Shown: positions 54,351 through 64,000 of the stretch, piece after piece
Numbering within the stretch: position 1 is the first letter of the stretch
Layout: every line of letters starts with the position of its first letter
Source of the DNA: Spirometra erinaceieuropaei
Lineage: Eukaryota > Platyhelminthes > Cestoda > Diphyllobothriidea > Diphyllobothriidae
Assembly: GCA_902702965.1 (NCBI GenBank)
Contig: CACRXP010000887.1
Coordinates: 153,536-217,535 of the forward strand
Length of the DNA stretch: 64,000 bases
Reading direction: 5' to 3'
Notes under the pieces: model-generated
What the model was told of the DNA's origin: nothing
Databases searched by the model: none
Seen by the model: the letters and a program-made list of their open reading frames with translations, nothing else
Translations under genes and position numbers: made by a program

Positions 54351-55774
54351 ATAAACGCAGGGCAGGCTTTCTGGCACAATCTTGGCCAACAGCAAAATCT
54401 TTGATGGACACGGCGCAAACCACACTGTTTTCGAGCACTTGCCATTCATGTGACGACGAGCAGGAGAAACTAGATACGAAATCCCCGCTGTAAACCTATT
54501 TCGAAGTCAGCCTGACAGGCGCTTCTCTTTCCGTGAATTCTCTCACGCATTCGAGGCATTTCGCCCAGAAAAGTCAGTGAATCAGTGTATCTCTACTCAT
54601 GCTTCTTATGAGGACCTTCAGGTAGGCAAGACTGAACTCAGGATGGCACTAATATATTAATGACAGCTAGACATGAGCAGTGGTTCTTTCAGGGAGCATC
54701 TGAGAGAAATGGTGGGCATGGATAATCGGACACTAATCCGGACCAATGGTTTAGTGCAGAGCATGATAACGGTTACATGGGCTCCAGCTTTCAGGTGATC
54801 TGTTGGCTGCCACATGCGATAGAGAAGTCCATGGACAGAAAAAAGACAGACAACCCCCAAATTTATCGTGTGTTAGGATTCCCTCTTTGCTATCCAGAGC
54901 CTTTCAAGATGAAGTCTACACGGATGGGCATGCACGAGTTACAAATTAATGACAGTCAGGTGCTTAGTCGAATGCCAATCTTTTTCGTTGGACCGAAAAC
55001 GTTTGGCAAAGGACGACTAGTTCGTCAAAAATATAGCAAATGACGAACTTGGAATGGTCAAAAGATAACGTCCGAAAGTTCACACGTGAGAATGCCGACT
55101 CTAAAAAGTTAACGGATGGTATCGACGGGTTGGCGATGCTTAAATTCTGCCGCTAGACCGAAAGATGATAAGAAATTAACCCTAATAGTGGACAAGTAAA
55201 TGTCAGACCGGAAGACAGTCACTGAAAAAAATCAGGTTCGAAAGTAACTCATCGCTGTTTGAACGTGTTCGTGCCGGTGCGACCTGCTGTTTGTAACTAA
55301 AACTAACGACAGTTCGGGAGGTGGAAACACGCCAAACGTTGCACTGGTATCCACTAGAAAATGGAGACCGCTCAGCTTATCGAGGATATTAAATGGGCGA
55401 CTTGGGTTGCAAATGACCACCAACGATCGTTGTCGTTATCTTCAGACATCATCGTTCTACAGTTGGGTTTTTTAGAGGAATGTGCACGGAGGATCGCACT
55501 TTCCTGATTTCGGACTGTGAAGGAGTTTGTACCTGCAGAAAGTTTACAACTGCCTTTTGTCTGACTGAGAACGGCGGCTTCGATATGGTGGGTTTCTGGC
55601 CGAATGAACACCACATATCCTCTTCTGCACACACGAAACTGCTAACAACGGGTTGTCTGCTATGATAGAACCTAAAACGGCTTCGATGTTAACGGTAATA
55701 TCTTAGGGTAAGAACTGCACCACGTACGTATAGCATGTGCGCTTGACGGTTATACTGTGTGTAGTGAATACGGC
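54351..55774. other. region between the EN-like and RT parts of the CR1-like element
   Basis: It should hold the EN-RT linker if the element is continuous, but no linker motif was found. Another insertion or strong decay is likely. Small frames at 54777-55043 and 55372-55632 are not recognisable. Confidence 0.35.
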
Positions 55775-56266
55775 TCAAGTTTGCCCAAACCAGACATGTA
55801 GATCACTGAAGGAGAACGGCCGCAGTTTATTGGGAAGGGGATTGGCAGCTAAGAAGTCAGTATTCGCATCGCTGACAGCCACAATAAACAGAAGTGCGAC
55901 TGAACGTAGAGAAACGGGGTCACCGATTATGTACTGTGAACACATTAAAACTACATAAGTATTCCAAACAGGGGGGCTTGTTATTGAGTTGCGCTTCACC
56001 TGTGAAAGATGACAGGGAAAAAATGGAAAGAGCATAAATGAAGTTCTGTACAGACTCAATAAAATGTGATCCTCTAATGCATGAAGTAGCTGTGAGAAAC
56101 AAGAGTCCCGTGGGTAATTCAGGAAGGTCTTGAGTTGATTCCAGTCAACAGTGCTTGTTGCAATGTTGATACAACACCCCAAAAAATTTGTCAAGGGTAG
56201 GAAAGTCCCAGTATATTTGGAGGTGGACATTCTACATTCAAGCATGAATATGTGATCTGTTAACAC
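55775..56266 (-). pseudogene. possible CR1-like endonuclease fragment
   Basis: A 163-codon open minus frame contains STVDWNQLKTFLN and CFSQLLHALEDHILL. These resemble the 'GDFN.P.IDW...FS..LL...ED..L' stretch of APE endonucleases in CR1-like elements. The GDFN core itself is not kept. Its strand and position fit the upstream part of the element at 50791-54350, but continuity is inferred. Confidence 0.45.
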
Positions 56267-57880
56267 CTATTTGCTATCGGGTCTGACGATGCGTTCAGGC
56301 AGGAATTTGAAACGTCACGCGTATAAGGCTCCTGTCCCAGTGATCGTGTCTCCTTCTTCACGACTGCTTCATGAGACTCGTCTCTTCGCTTGTAGTGATC
56401 TGTTAACTATCAACACCAAGCGGCAACTTACTTATAACACGCGTTGGCGCCAGCCGAGGTATGTTATGGCAGGCATATTTTATCACATTTAGGCACGAAT
56501 GCAGAGCAGCTGCGTTGTACAATGAGCATAAGGATAGACCTACGAGTTCCTTATTTTATTCTGTTTGCTTTTCTGATGGTGGCACGTCTCATACATAAAG
56601 TAACCACGCCCAGTTCCTTCAATCCTAAAAGGAAAAAAGTCAATCTTTTTACTGCTTATATCAAACCGAGGTCCAAAGGCACTGACACAATAGAAACTGT
56701 GTCGATAGTGACATTGGGGGTACTGTAAATACACGAGTATGCGTCTGCCAGAAAACCCAGTGCACGAAAAATGGGGCTAAGGAAAACCTTCACGACCAGT
56801 ATGGAACTGAATTTCTTTAGATAAAGTTTAAGACGTTCCGAAACAACTAAATGATTTAACACAGAAAATATGGAATAAAAGACGGCGTTACCAGTAGAGT
56901 TCCAAACACGATCAGCCAAAGACCCGAAAAGTTTGCGTACCTTTCCAAAGTCTCATACAACATTGTAAACGCCGGATGAGATTTTTCTCTTAGGCTGATT
57001 GGGGTTTCACATTTACGCAATTGATATCGGAAAACATCAAATCCATCGGGAAACTGAGCTCACAGGGCCTTATATGAGTGGCTTGTTTGGCTGCATCAAA
57101 TCTGTTACGTGCAGTGAACGTGTCGTTGGTTAGGATGATCCGTAAGTTTCTCACCATCCCGCTTTTGAAGCTCTTGACGTCTAACGCACGAATTCCCGTT
57201 TATTCCTTCACTTTCAGTTGTTTGTTTCCATCGAGGCAGCTCACCGTAGTTCTATTCAAACGGCGAAACATACGTCACTATTGCACTACGACGGCAGTAC
57301 TGCTCACCGCCAATTAATATAGTCGATGCAAATTTAGGTCGTGATAACTCAGCTCACACCCGACCAAGCAAGGGAACTGGTTTCTTATTAGGCGTCGCTA
57401 ATTGCCGCGTTTATTGTTGGGAAACTCCTGGGTACCACCTCCTCGACCACGCCGTCGTGCGAACACGCTATCGCTCTGCCTGTCTAGATTTGGGTTAAGG
57501 CAACAAGTTAACGTGGCATCCACCATCGCTCCAGTTCTAATCTATAATAACCTCAAACCGGTCGATACTCGTTCAGTATTTCGACACCGACCCTTATAAA
57601 CTACCGCAAGTCCCGATGTGAGCCGTCACTGCCGCTCTCTGATTAAGCCAGAGACGAGCTGAACAAACAATCCAATCGGCCGCGGGAGACCTGTCTGTAC
57701 TCAAAATATCCAAGTTACCTCTGTTACGATGCGACGTGCTGCGAGACCATGGTCCAGTTGTGTGGACGAATAGTATGTGAGCTGGACTACTCAATTGACA
57801 ACGGATTCATGTTATTGAATGTTGTAATGTGCGTACGTTCTTGGATTCTGGTGTCCAAAGTATGACGGTGCGGTCTCCAT
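56267..57880. other. unassigned DNA
   Basis: Frames at 56444-56728 (+) and 56656-56919 (-) overlap each other and match nothing I know. The part from 57530 may include a decayed start of the RTE-like endonuclease that becomes clear at 57890. Confidence 0.35.
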
Positions 57881-58250
57881 AATGGGTGTCTCCTGTCTGT
57901 CCCAAGTCAAAATCTCCGACTCGGGTGCACGAGGAATATCCTTGTCTAGGATCAACTCCCACCTCAGCCTATACCGCAGCGGCCCACGCGACTTCTGGTA
58001 GACGGTGTGACGATCGTCCTATAATAATAAGCGAACCTTGCACTGCTTGCTCGGAAGCAATGAACGACCGGCTGGCTTACGTACAACTAAAGGGTTGCTT
58101 TACGAACACCTCTGTCGACTCCATGTGCACACCAACATCAGCTGGCATTCAGCACGGTAAAGAAACTTATTCACAGTTGCAAGAGTTAGTTCGAAGACTC
58201 CCTTACCGTGATCAGCTGATTGTTTGTGGGGACCAGAATGACCGAAATGG
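57881..58250 (+). pseudogene. RTE-like endonuclease fragment
   Basis: The plus frame 57886-58290 ends with NDRLAYVQLKGCFTNTSVDS, ETYSQLQELVRRLPYRDQLI and VCGDQNDRNGP. This matches the APE endonuclease centre of RTE-like elements ('DRLA.L.LKG.F.N.....APT....FY..L..LV...P.RD..I..GD.NAR.G'), with GDQN in place of the catalytic GDFN/GDLN. The similarity stops near 58250 and the RT is absent. Confidence 0.7.
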
Positions 58251-58424
58251 ACCCAGGCTGCGTTCAACTTGGTTTTCAATTCATCGATGATAAGAGAATG
58301 CTGAACTTTGCTGATCGGAATCGGCGGTTTGTTATGAACATATGCTTTCAGAGCCGCAAAAAAACATCTGATTTGCTGAAGTTCAAATGACGACTGTACG
58401 GCCAATCAGGTTGATGCAGCACTT

Positions 58425-58535
58425 TATTACCGACAAAGACAAGGTAGACTGGAGTGGCCATTTCTGGCTTATTAGCCTTTCAGCCAATCATACCCTAACC
58501 CGAAGTGTGGAACGCCTGAGGCTCGAACATTTTAG
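58425..58535 (-). mobile_element. tRNA-derived SINE family 1, truncated copy
   Basis: TTATTACCGACAAAGACAAG, GGCCATTTCTGGCTTATTAG, CCGAAGTGTGGAACGCC and GAGGCTCGAAC follow the family order in reverse. The A-box half of the head is missing. Confidence 0.8.
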
Positions 58536-58639
58536 TTGATTCAAGATTATGCAACTGGGTCCACAGTAGCAGATCGATGTTTACTACTGAAACTGGTAAA
58601 ACCCATGGATCCAACCATGTTTTCGTTCGCTTATGCCTA

Positions 58640-59090
58640 AAACTTCACCTATCCTCGTTTTTACTTGTAATTGGTACGGTTTCGATCATGCCTGATTTTG
58701 ACCGGCGTTCATGATGTCCCGGACTGTACCTTAACGCGTGGCGATCTGTGACAGCAGATCTCGACAGTTCAACCCCTCTTCGCCAACGACGAAGACCGAA
58801 TACCCAAGGTTCAAGAACCACTTCCACGTCTTGACGAACTGTGTCGAGCCAGGTTTTGAGCCGACACCCTATTCGACGCCTCTAACGGGCTAGCGGTACC
58901 GGATCGAGTGCAGTAACACTAAGCGCCTGAGGTGGATAACGAAGAACGTGCCCAAACTATCTCAGTCGTCTTTCTTGGATGGCTTAGGTTGTCCTTGCGA
59001 TGTCGCAGTGAGCGGGGACTGTCATTTAAGACGAAGTCATTCACACCTAGATTTTCGCGTACATGACGTCTTCAGGTCTCAGAACTACAA
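58640..59090 (-). pseudogene. RTE-like RT C-terminal fragment
   Basis: Minus frames: AIQERRLR-x-FGHVLRYPP near 58945-59000; PVPLAR and a RRRIGCRLKTWLDTVRQDVE near 58825-58890; VVLEPWVFGLRRWRRGVELS and RSAVTDRHALR to about 58740. This is the post-RT tail of RTE-like elements ('W.GHVLR.....GG..KTW.DT.....E......F....W........A.DR..WR'). Interrupted by stops. It appears to be a separate subfamily from the zinc-finger-bearing one. Confidence 0.7.
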
Positions 59091-60130
59091 CAAATCAACG
59101 CAATCGAGTCTCTGAGCACAGAAAACCGGTCTCTGTTTACGACCCGAGTCGGAGGGGAAAGTAGTAAGTAGTAAATTGTCATTAAAAGCGTCATTGGTCT
59201 GAGGCAACAAAAAATTCATTAATCCACCTAGCGCTGCCGCGGTGGCTGGCTCAGCAGAAAGAGCTTGCAGTTGTCTGTCTAGGGCGTGCAAGCCAAGTTC
59301 TGCAACGATGATCCTCTCCACCAACTCCGCAAAATAAGAGCAAAGTGGGTCAGAAATGACGACAAAAATACCGGGTTGGAATAGTGACCCTCATTGAACA
59401 GGCCTCCAGTGTTGGTTTTCTAAAACTACCAAATCATCCTTTAAGTTGGTGGTTGGCTCTCTGCATTGTCTGTTCACTGTCTGAGTAATGGTTTCTTTGT
59501 TCATAAAGGCCAAGGTCAAGCTCTGGGTTTATACTTCTAACACCAACTTCGGTGACCAATCAATCACGCCCCCGCTCTTTACATTAGAGTTTTATCCTCG
59601 GGCGAAATCGTGCTGTTGCGCAGCAAGGTGCCTGGGGAGCACAGTGTTACCATTCATACCTACGAGTTTTGTATCGACCCTGGCACCCTAGCTTCATGAG
59701 GTGGTTGAGCAGCGTGGGGTTTTTCCTTATGACTGGGACTTAGCATTCTTGTGCCTGTTTTCAAGGAGGGAGGCAGAACACGGTGCGAAGAATATCCCGG
59801 CATAAGCTACATCGACGTTCCTTCGAATTCCCTCGCATTTGTCATTCTCAGGAAATTTCAACGTGAGTGGCTCGAGGACATGACCCGACCAAACAGGATG
59901 TTGTAGGTGGACGCGCGGACCAGATGTTCACACCGACGAATTTTTGAATCTCGGTACGACTACCGGTAACCGACGGCTATCAACTTCTTTGACTCCTCTG
60001 CAGCCTTTGCTTACATCCATTGCAAGTGTCTGTGGCGAGTAGTGGAAATAGACGGTATGTCGGCAAAACAGCGCCATGGTCAGGACTTACTATCGCTCCA
60101 ACAGTACGCGGGTTCTGGTCCACAACAATC
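59091..60130. other. unassigned DNA
   Basis: Frames at 59085-59324 (-) and 59488-59691 (+) show no recognised domain. Confidence 0.4.
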
Positions 60131-60215
60131 TATTTAAGCCGTCCGATATTCGATCTGGTGCCCGATAAGCCTGTGTTCTACCGCCCAGTCTGTTAAACTA
60201 CGCCACTGGATTCTT
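60131..60215 (-). repeat. tRNA-like relic
   Basis: In reverse complement: AGTGGCGTAGTTTAACAGAC, then 40 bp later AGATCGAATATCGG. Spacing fits A and B boxes but both are mutated. Too decayed for a functional tRNA call. Confidence 0.3.
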
Positions 60216-60760
60216 GGAGAGTCTTACACGATCTTATGGTGTTTTTTGTATCCAGCTCCAGCCTCTAATCGTAACGCTGACAATATCGGGGAACTGAGCC
60301 CTGGATGCGAGGTGGGTTCACTGCACTGCGTCAGTTTTCTGTGCGAATTAGACCGATTGATAATGAGATTGGACGCAGTGGCTGTTGAGACGTCAAGCGC
60401 CGCATGATACTTGTCACAGGGAAACAAGATGCTATGCGGACACAAATAGGGTTCGGGATCATCAGCATTCCTGTAGATGAAATATATGCTTCGCATTTTT
60501 AGTCTTTGCGGCCATTATCTCAAGGAGTCCGTCTGGGTTTCCCTAGCCTGAGTTTTTAGCATCTCAAAACTCAGAGCTAATACACACAAAGAACTTTCTG
60601 ATAGACCTGAACAGTATGCAAACCGTGCCTTTCAGGGCCGGCTATATCGGATACAACAGACGTGAACCATAAGTAAGTGTATTCTGACCAACCCAGACTG
60701 GAGTTTAATGGAAAGTCATAAATTCAAAAGTTTGGGCACTAATTAGTCGTCTCCGTAAAT
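60216..60760. other. unassigned DNA
   Basis: No feature supported. Confidence 0.4.
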
Positions 60761-61214
60761 GCAAATCCTAGTTGAGACTATATGATTACTGGGAGAAAGA
60801 CTTTAGGTACGCACGTTACCAAAGGTTGGTGAATGCATGTGCGAGCATGTTTTTTCCGGACATGCCACAGCAGTGAAGTGGAAGGACGCTAACATTCAGG
60901 TTGCGGCTCATTCGACTGGACCCGACCACATTTGCAAGTTTGACGAGGCCGACATTCTTACAAGAGATGATAACAGCATAAGCTGCGAGTTCCTTGTGTC
61001 ATGGTTCTCCGGCCCGCTGTCGATTGACAGGCCCAATGACCTTCCCCGTCCATATTATGTGCTGGAACTTGACCTCGACAGAATAACTAGCCACGCAAGG
61101 AGAGCGCGGGCGACAAACAGTTCCAGTGACAGCGGGCCAAACTGCCGGGTGATTACTATGCCCAGAATCGGCGACGGTGTTTTGGCTTTAATTAACGACT
61201 CAGATACATACTAA
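60761..61214 (+). pseudogene. Penelope-like C-terminal (GIY-YIG region) fragment
   Basis: The frame 60837-61214 reads EHVFSGHATAVKWKDANIQV, AAHSTGPDHICKFDEADILT, SCEFLVSWFSGPLSIDRPND. The 'EH...A......AHS...H.F.F..A.IL.....S.EFL.SWF....SI......L...Y..L' pattern is the end of the GIY-YIG nuclease domain of one Penelope-like group. The GIY-YIG start itself is only suggested by a broken LLGERL-like frame near 60785-60815. This is a different lineage from 7035-7440 and 18590-19110. No stop interrupts the 125 codons. Confidence 0.6.
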
Positions 61215-62680
61215 CAAGCCATTATCACGTCAATTGCGACCCCCTCGTAATGAAAGCAATAGCTGCTAACCATAGCAGGTATGCGGTTGCATGACAACTG
61301 CGGTCCACAATTACTGCACTCATTATGCCTAAACTCTTATCTGCAACTGTCTCCGATGATGAGTTCGAGTGAGGATTATAAACGCCATGTCAGTAAACTT
61401 ATTTATCCAACAATCGCATCTGAACTGCTTCCTCGAATTCGTCTCCTCGCTTCTATCGGTAACGTTTTGACAATCGGCAGTAATGGTCACTGGTTCGTTG
61501 TATTATGTCTTCGATGCATCAATTTCCTAAGGATAAAATTCAGCATTATCTGTCTCCTGTCCTTTCGGTCTGTATACTTCTGTATTTGACACTATTTCGT
61601 TTCGTATAAAGCCAAAACACATTTGCCTACTTTCTTCTTCATCTGGAGAGAGGAAGCTTAAACCATCGTTATTTAAATCTCAGTGGATCAGGAGAGGGTG
61701 GGGGACTCCATTGTAGGCACCAATCCCAGTATAGCTAAAAGTCGCTCATCGAGGAAAATCGAATGTCGTTTTTTATAATATCGGGTTTTCCGATAAGCGG
61801 TCAAATAACTCGGCCTTGCTACTATGTATGGTCAACATTAGTTTAAGAGCCCGCTCAATCCTCACCCTCGCCTAGTTTATTTTTAACTCAGTCACCCACC
61901 TGGGGTCGTGGACCAAGGACCAAACGTCGGACATCTCCCTTTGAATATCTTATTCTGATGTATTTTAATTGAGCTATCTGAGTGATATACCTCTGTGGCA
62001 TACCTCGGCAGACGTATACACAACTATTTGGCCTTCACTCTAACCATTTTTAGTTTTGGTAGACGGGCACCTGTTGGGCCGGCCGCGTTTTCGATGTGAC
62101 TAATTTACAGGATTTTGTGCCAGAGATAAATGCAAACAGGTTGGCAATAAATGCCTCACCGGGTAATAACAGCTCCATCTACGCATCCTCGGCTCTTCCA
62201 TGTTACCATAGTGTCTAGGGTGGATCGACTTCCTCATTTCATAGTTCTTAACGTATGACCTCAGGGGAAAGGAACGTCTGAGTTGTCTTGAATGATGAGC
62301 TGCTTTTCGAAGCTTCCAGAGACACCACCACACGATGGGCTATTAAGCGAAGTCCCTCGCTCGAAAGCAAGGCCACCTTTAATATAAGACTGGTGCGCAT
62401 ATGTGGTGTGCATCACCTGTAGTAATAAGATGAACGGACGCGTCCACGCTGCACCAAGATGCCCTTGTTGGCATGTCCACATCGTTCCGTTAGGAAAGGC
62501 CTTTCGAAAATCGACCGCCCGCTGTAAGAAAATTCCTCTTCAACAAATTCTCGCCTACATGACATCGAATAGGCTTTTGTAGAATTTGCTTAGCGTCTTT
62601 TCGTGCGAGTTTTGCAGCTTGTCTTTTTACGTTTTGGCTCTATGATCCATTTGTTAAGTCCTTGGTTGGCATTTGAGTAA
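61215..62680. other. unassigned DNA upstream of the RPN2-like exon
   Basis: Short frames only (61281-61589 +, 62100-62482 -). A promoter for the gene beginning near the right edge could lie here or further upstream, but no element could be identified. Confidence 0.4.
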
Positions 62681-62970
62681 CGGATTGTGACCATGTCATG
62701 TCCCAACTGTCAATATGGAGCAGTCGCAACTCGACAGCAGCAGCCAAAACTACCTTCGCTTCGCAGGCTTACGTTCAATGAGCATAAATACGTTTGGCTA
62801 ATCGATTTTAAGTGGTTAGCGATAAAATCGAAGCTGGTACTGGACACATTAGTGCTAAATATTGAGCGAAAATTGGATACGTCTGCTGAACCAAATAGAA
62901 CCTTGCAGTTTACACTATACAGCGCCATTATACCGTTTTTTAACGCTATCTCAACGATTTTACCTTCTAG

Positions 62971-63278
62971 TTTTCAAACTATTGGCCTTAACGTTGTTCA
63001 GCGGGTTGGCACTTACGGTGCCCGGACAACCACCAGCACTACCTATTGGACACCTCACTGCAGCTGATAAGGAACACGTAAAACGTGTTCTTACGGAATC
63101 CCTGGTCGATGCCAAATCTGCGCACTTTGCTGTTCTTGGATATAAAAGCCTCGGAGAAAATTTTGATGCGGTGGCAAAGGTCTGCCCTTTGTTTCAGGCC
63201 AGTATGAATTCCGAAGATATCGAGGCTTTGTATCATGCTGTATCTGGCGCATCCATCCTGGGTGCCGCCACGTGCAAG
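62971..63278 (+). CDS. RPN2: ribophorin II N-terminal exon (oligosaccharyltransferase subunit)
   Basis: Internal coding exon. The acceptor ACCTTCTAG ends at 62970 with a pyrimidine-rich run before it. The donor after AAG at 63279 is GTACGC. The exon encodes FKLLALTLFSGLALTVPGQP (hydrophobic signal segment), then GHLTAADKEHVKRVL, AHFAVLGYKSLG, CPLFQASMNSEDIEALYHAV and SGASILGAATCK. The order and spacing match the start of metazoan ribophorin II: FLLALTI signal, LT..D...LK, AFYSIVGLSSLG, C.Y..SNLD..NVDSLFYA. Ribophorin II is an ER membrane subunit of the oligosaccharyltransferase that N-glycosylates nascent proteins. No ATG exists in this frame upstream of the acceptor back to the preceding stop, so translation must start in an earlier exon. 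That exon must supply the first base of the initial codon (xTT); the 3' phase is 0. The rest of the gene is beyond the window. Confidence 0.78.
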
Positions 63279-64000
63279 GTACGCATACGGTTTGCCTTTT
63301 TACATAAGCTTTTTACCTCAATTGTATTTCTTCCCAAGATGGCCTGTGATACTAGAAGTAATTACAGAGTTCCATCTAAAGTCGCAACCTTTACACCATT
63401 TTGATGGATAGCACACGAAACAATTAGAGATTTAGTGACCAGATTCTGTAGGTCATCACAGCGTGAAATCAGCAGGATGATATCGTCAACGTAGTTGAGG
63501 TCACTCTTTCAGCGTCCGGGCACAAATCCAGTGCTGTAAAAATTCCGTATACCCCCTCCGGAAATTCAGTTCACGGCGTAGGTTATAGAATGCATCTATG
63601 TCGAAAAAACTGACCGAATATCGACCATTTTGGTGAAATCGTTATGGGTCAGAACTTGAGTGATGATGGAACGACAGCAGTCCTTGACCGCAGTGATAAT
63701 TTTCGCCAGCGAACGGTCTAACCCTACCATCCGTCGCAGAGACTTGCGATGAGCCTCGTAGGTAAGTCAACAGGGCAGATGACCGCCGACCGTTGGTAGT
63801 CATAACGAAGTTCTAGACTGCATCGGAGTATGAATATATAATCGGCATATCAATGCTCAGCTCTGGACGCACTCTGGTTGGTCTCACTCTCAAGTCGCAT
63901 GCACTTCCAAGCCACCGGATCTGGTCCCTCACTTAAAAGAGCCAGGGCGCCAGTGTCAACACGAGCCTTGCAAACTTCGAAAGTATATTGTCCGCACCAC
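63279..64000 (+). other. intron of the RPN2-like gene (partial)
   Basis: It begins GTACGCATACG and is open-ended at the window edge. It contains an antisense retrotransposon RT relic. Confidence 0.6.
63425..64000 (-). pseudogene. non-LTR retrotransposon RT relic inside the RPN2-like intron
   Basis: Minus frames, with shifts: FILRCSLELRYDYQRSAVIC near 63780-63845 (compare 'FTLR..LE.R....RP.....DF..AFDS'); RSLAKIITAVKDCCRSI near 63665-63720; DIRSV near 63620; and the palm SDLNYVDDIILLISRCDDLQ near 63450-63510, with the catalytic pair intact as YVDD. The post-palm continues to about 63425. The element seems 3' truncated and runs past the window end. The clade resembles the RTE/SR2-type RTs of flatworms. 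Confidence 0.7.

Noticed and set aside
62862..63404. 180-codon frame taken as a single-exon gene
   Set aside because: Its first codon is TTG, not ATG, and similarity to ribophorin II ends exactly at a GT donor, so the spliced exon 62971-63278 is preferred.
1..64000. CRISPR array, bacterial operon or prophage
   Set aside because: No regularly spaced short repeats, no ribosome-binding sites or operon structure; direct repeats are large transposon copies.

Overview
This is non-bacterial, repeat-dominated nuclear DNA from a large eukaryotic draft genome. There are no operons or ribosome-binding sites, dense multi-frame stops, two runs of N (11380-11612 and 47597-47776), one spliced host exon and dozens of decayed transposons. 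The mix points to a flatworm, most likely a diphyllobothriidean tapeworm (Spirometra/Dibothriocephalus type). The clues are an endonuclease-RT retrotransposon with C-terminal C2H2 fingers, several CR1-like lineages, Ty3/gypsy and Penelope-like elements, a Merlin-type relic, tRNA-derived SINEs and TA-flanked foldback elements. The species call is inference from memory of such sequences; no search was run.

Layout. 0-6 kb: an RTE-like RT relic at the left edge, two of three ~0.9-1.0 kb foldback elements (986-1880, 4673-5661), a SINE fused to repeat family A. 6.8-9.2 kb: a Penelope-like GIY-YIG fragment between inverted arms, then two SINEs facing in opposite directions. 9.5-11.4 kb: a plus-strand CR1-like element running into an N gap. 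12.3-15.3 kb: two copies of repeat A abutting a minus-strand RTE-like RT plus zinc finger. 15.3-21.9 kb: TTAGG-rich low-complexity DNA, the third foldback (16434-17415), a Merlin-like transposase relic and a second Penelope-like fragment. 21.97-22.68 kb: a cruciform-forming inverted pair of a second tRNA-derived repeat.

24.1-34.6 kb is the most striking block. Two inverted copies (~1.1 kb arms) of a Ty3/gypsy protease-RT segment enclose a near-identical head-to-tail tandem duplication of ~3.92 kb (25324-29245 and 29246-33166). 36-48.3 kb: further RTE-like and CR1-like elements, a GC-rich segment and repeat A again. 48.8-49.13 kb: a CR1-like 3' end with a short tandem tail. 50.8-56.3 kb: an old minus-strand CR1-like element whose RT catalytic YADD codons were split by a plus-strand Ty3/gypsy insertion. 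Its LTR ends, 5-bp target duplication and later internal deletion can all still be read. 57.9-61.2 kb: RTE-like and Penelope-like fragments.

The only convincing host gene is at the right edge. The exon at 62971-63278 (+) encodes the signal anchor and N-terminal luminal part of ribophorin II (RPN2/SWP1 family, oligosaccharyltransferase subunit). It has a clean acceptor and donor, and the downstream intron carries an antisense RT relic. The genes do not form a pathway: the window is an intergenic/intronic graveyard in which elements have inserted in one another. No CRISPR, rRNA gene or intact functional tRNA gene was seen.
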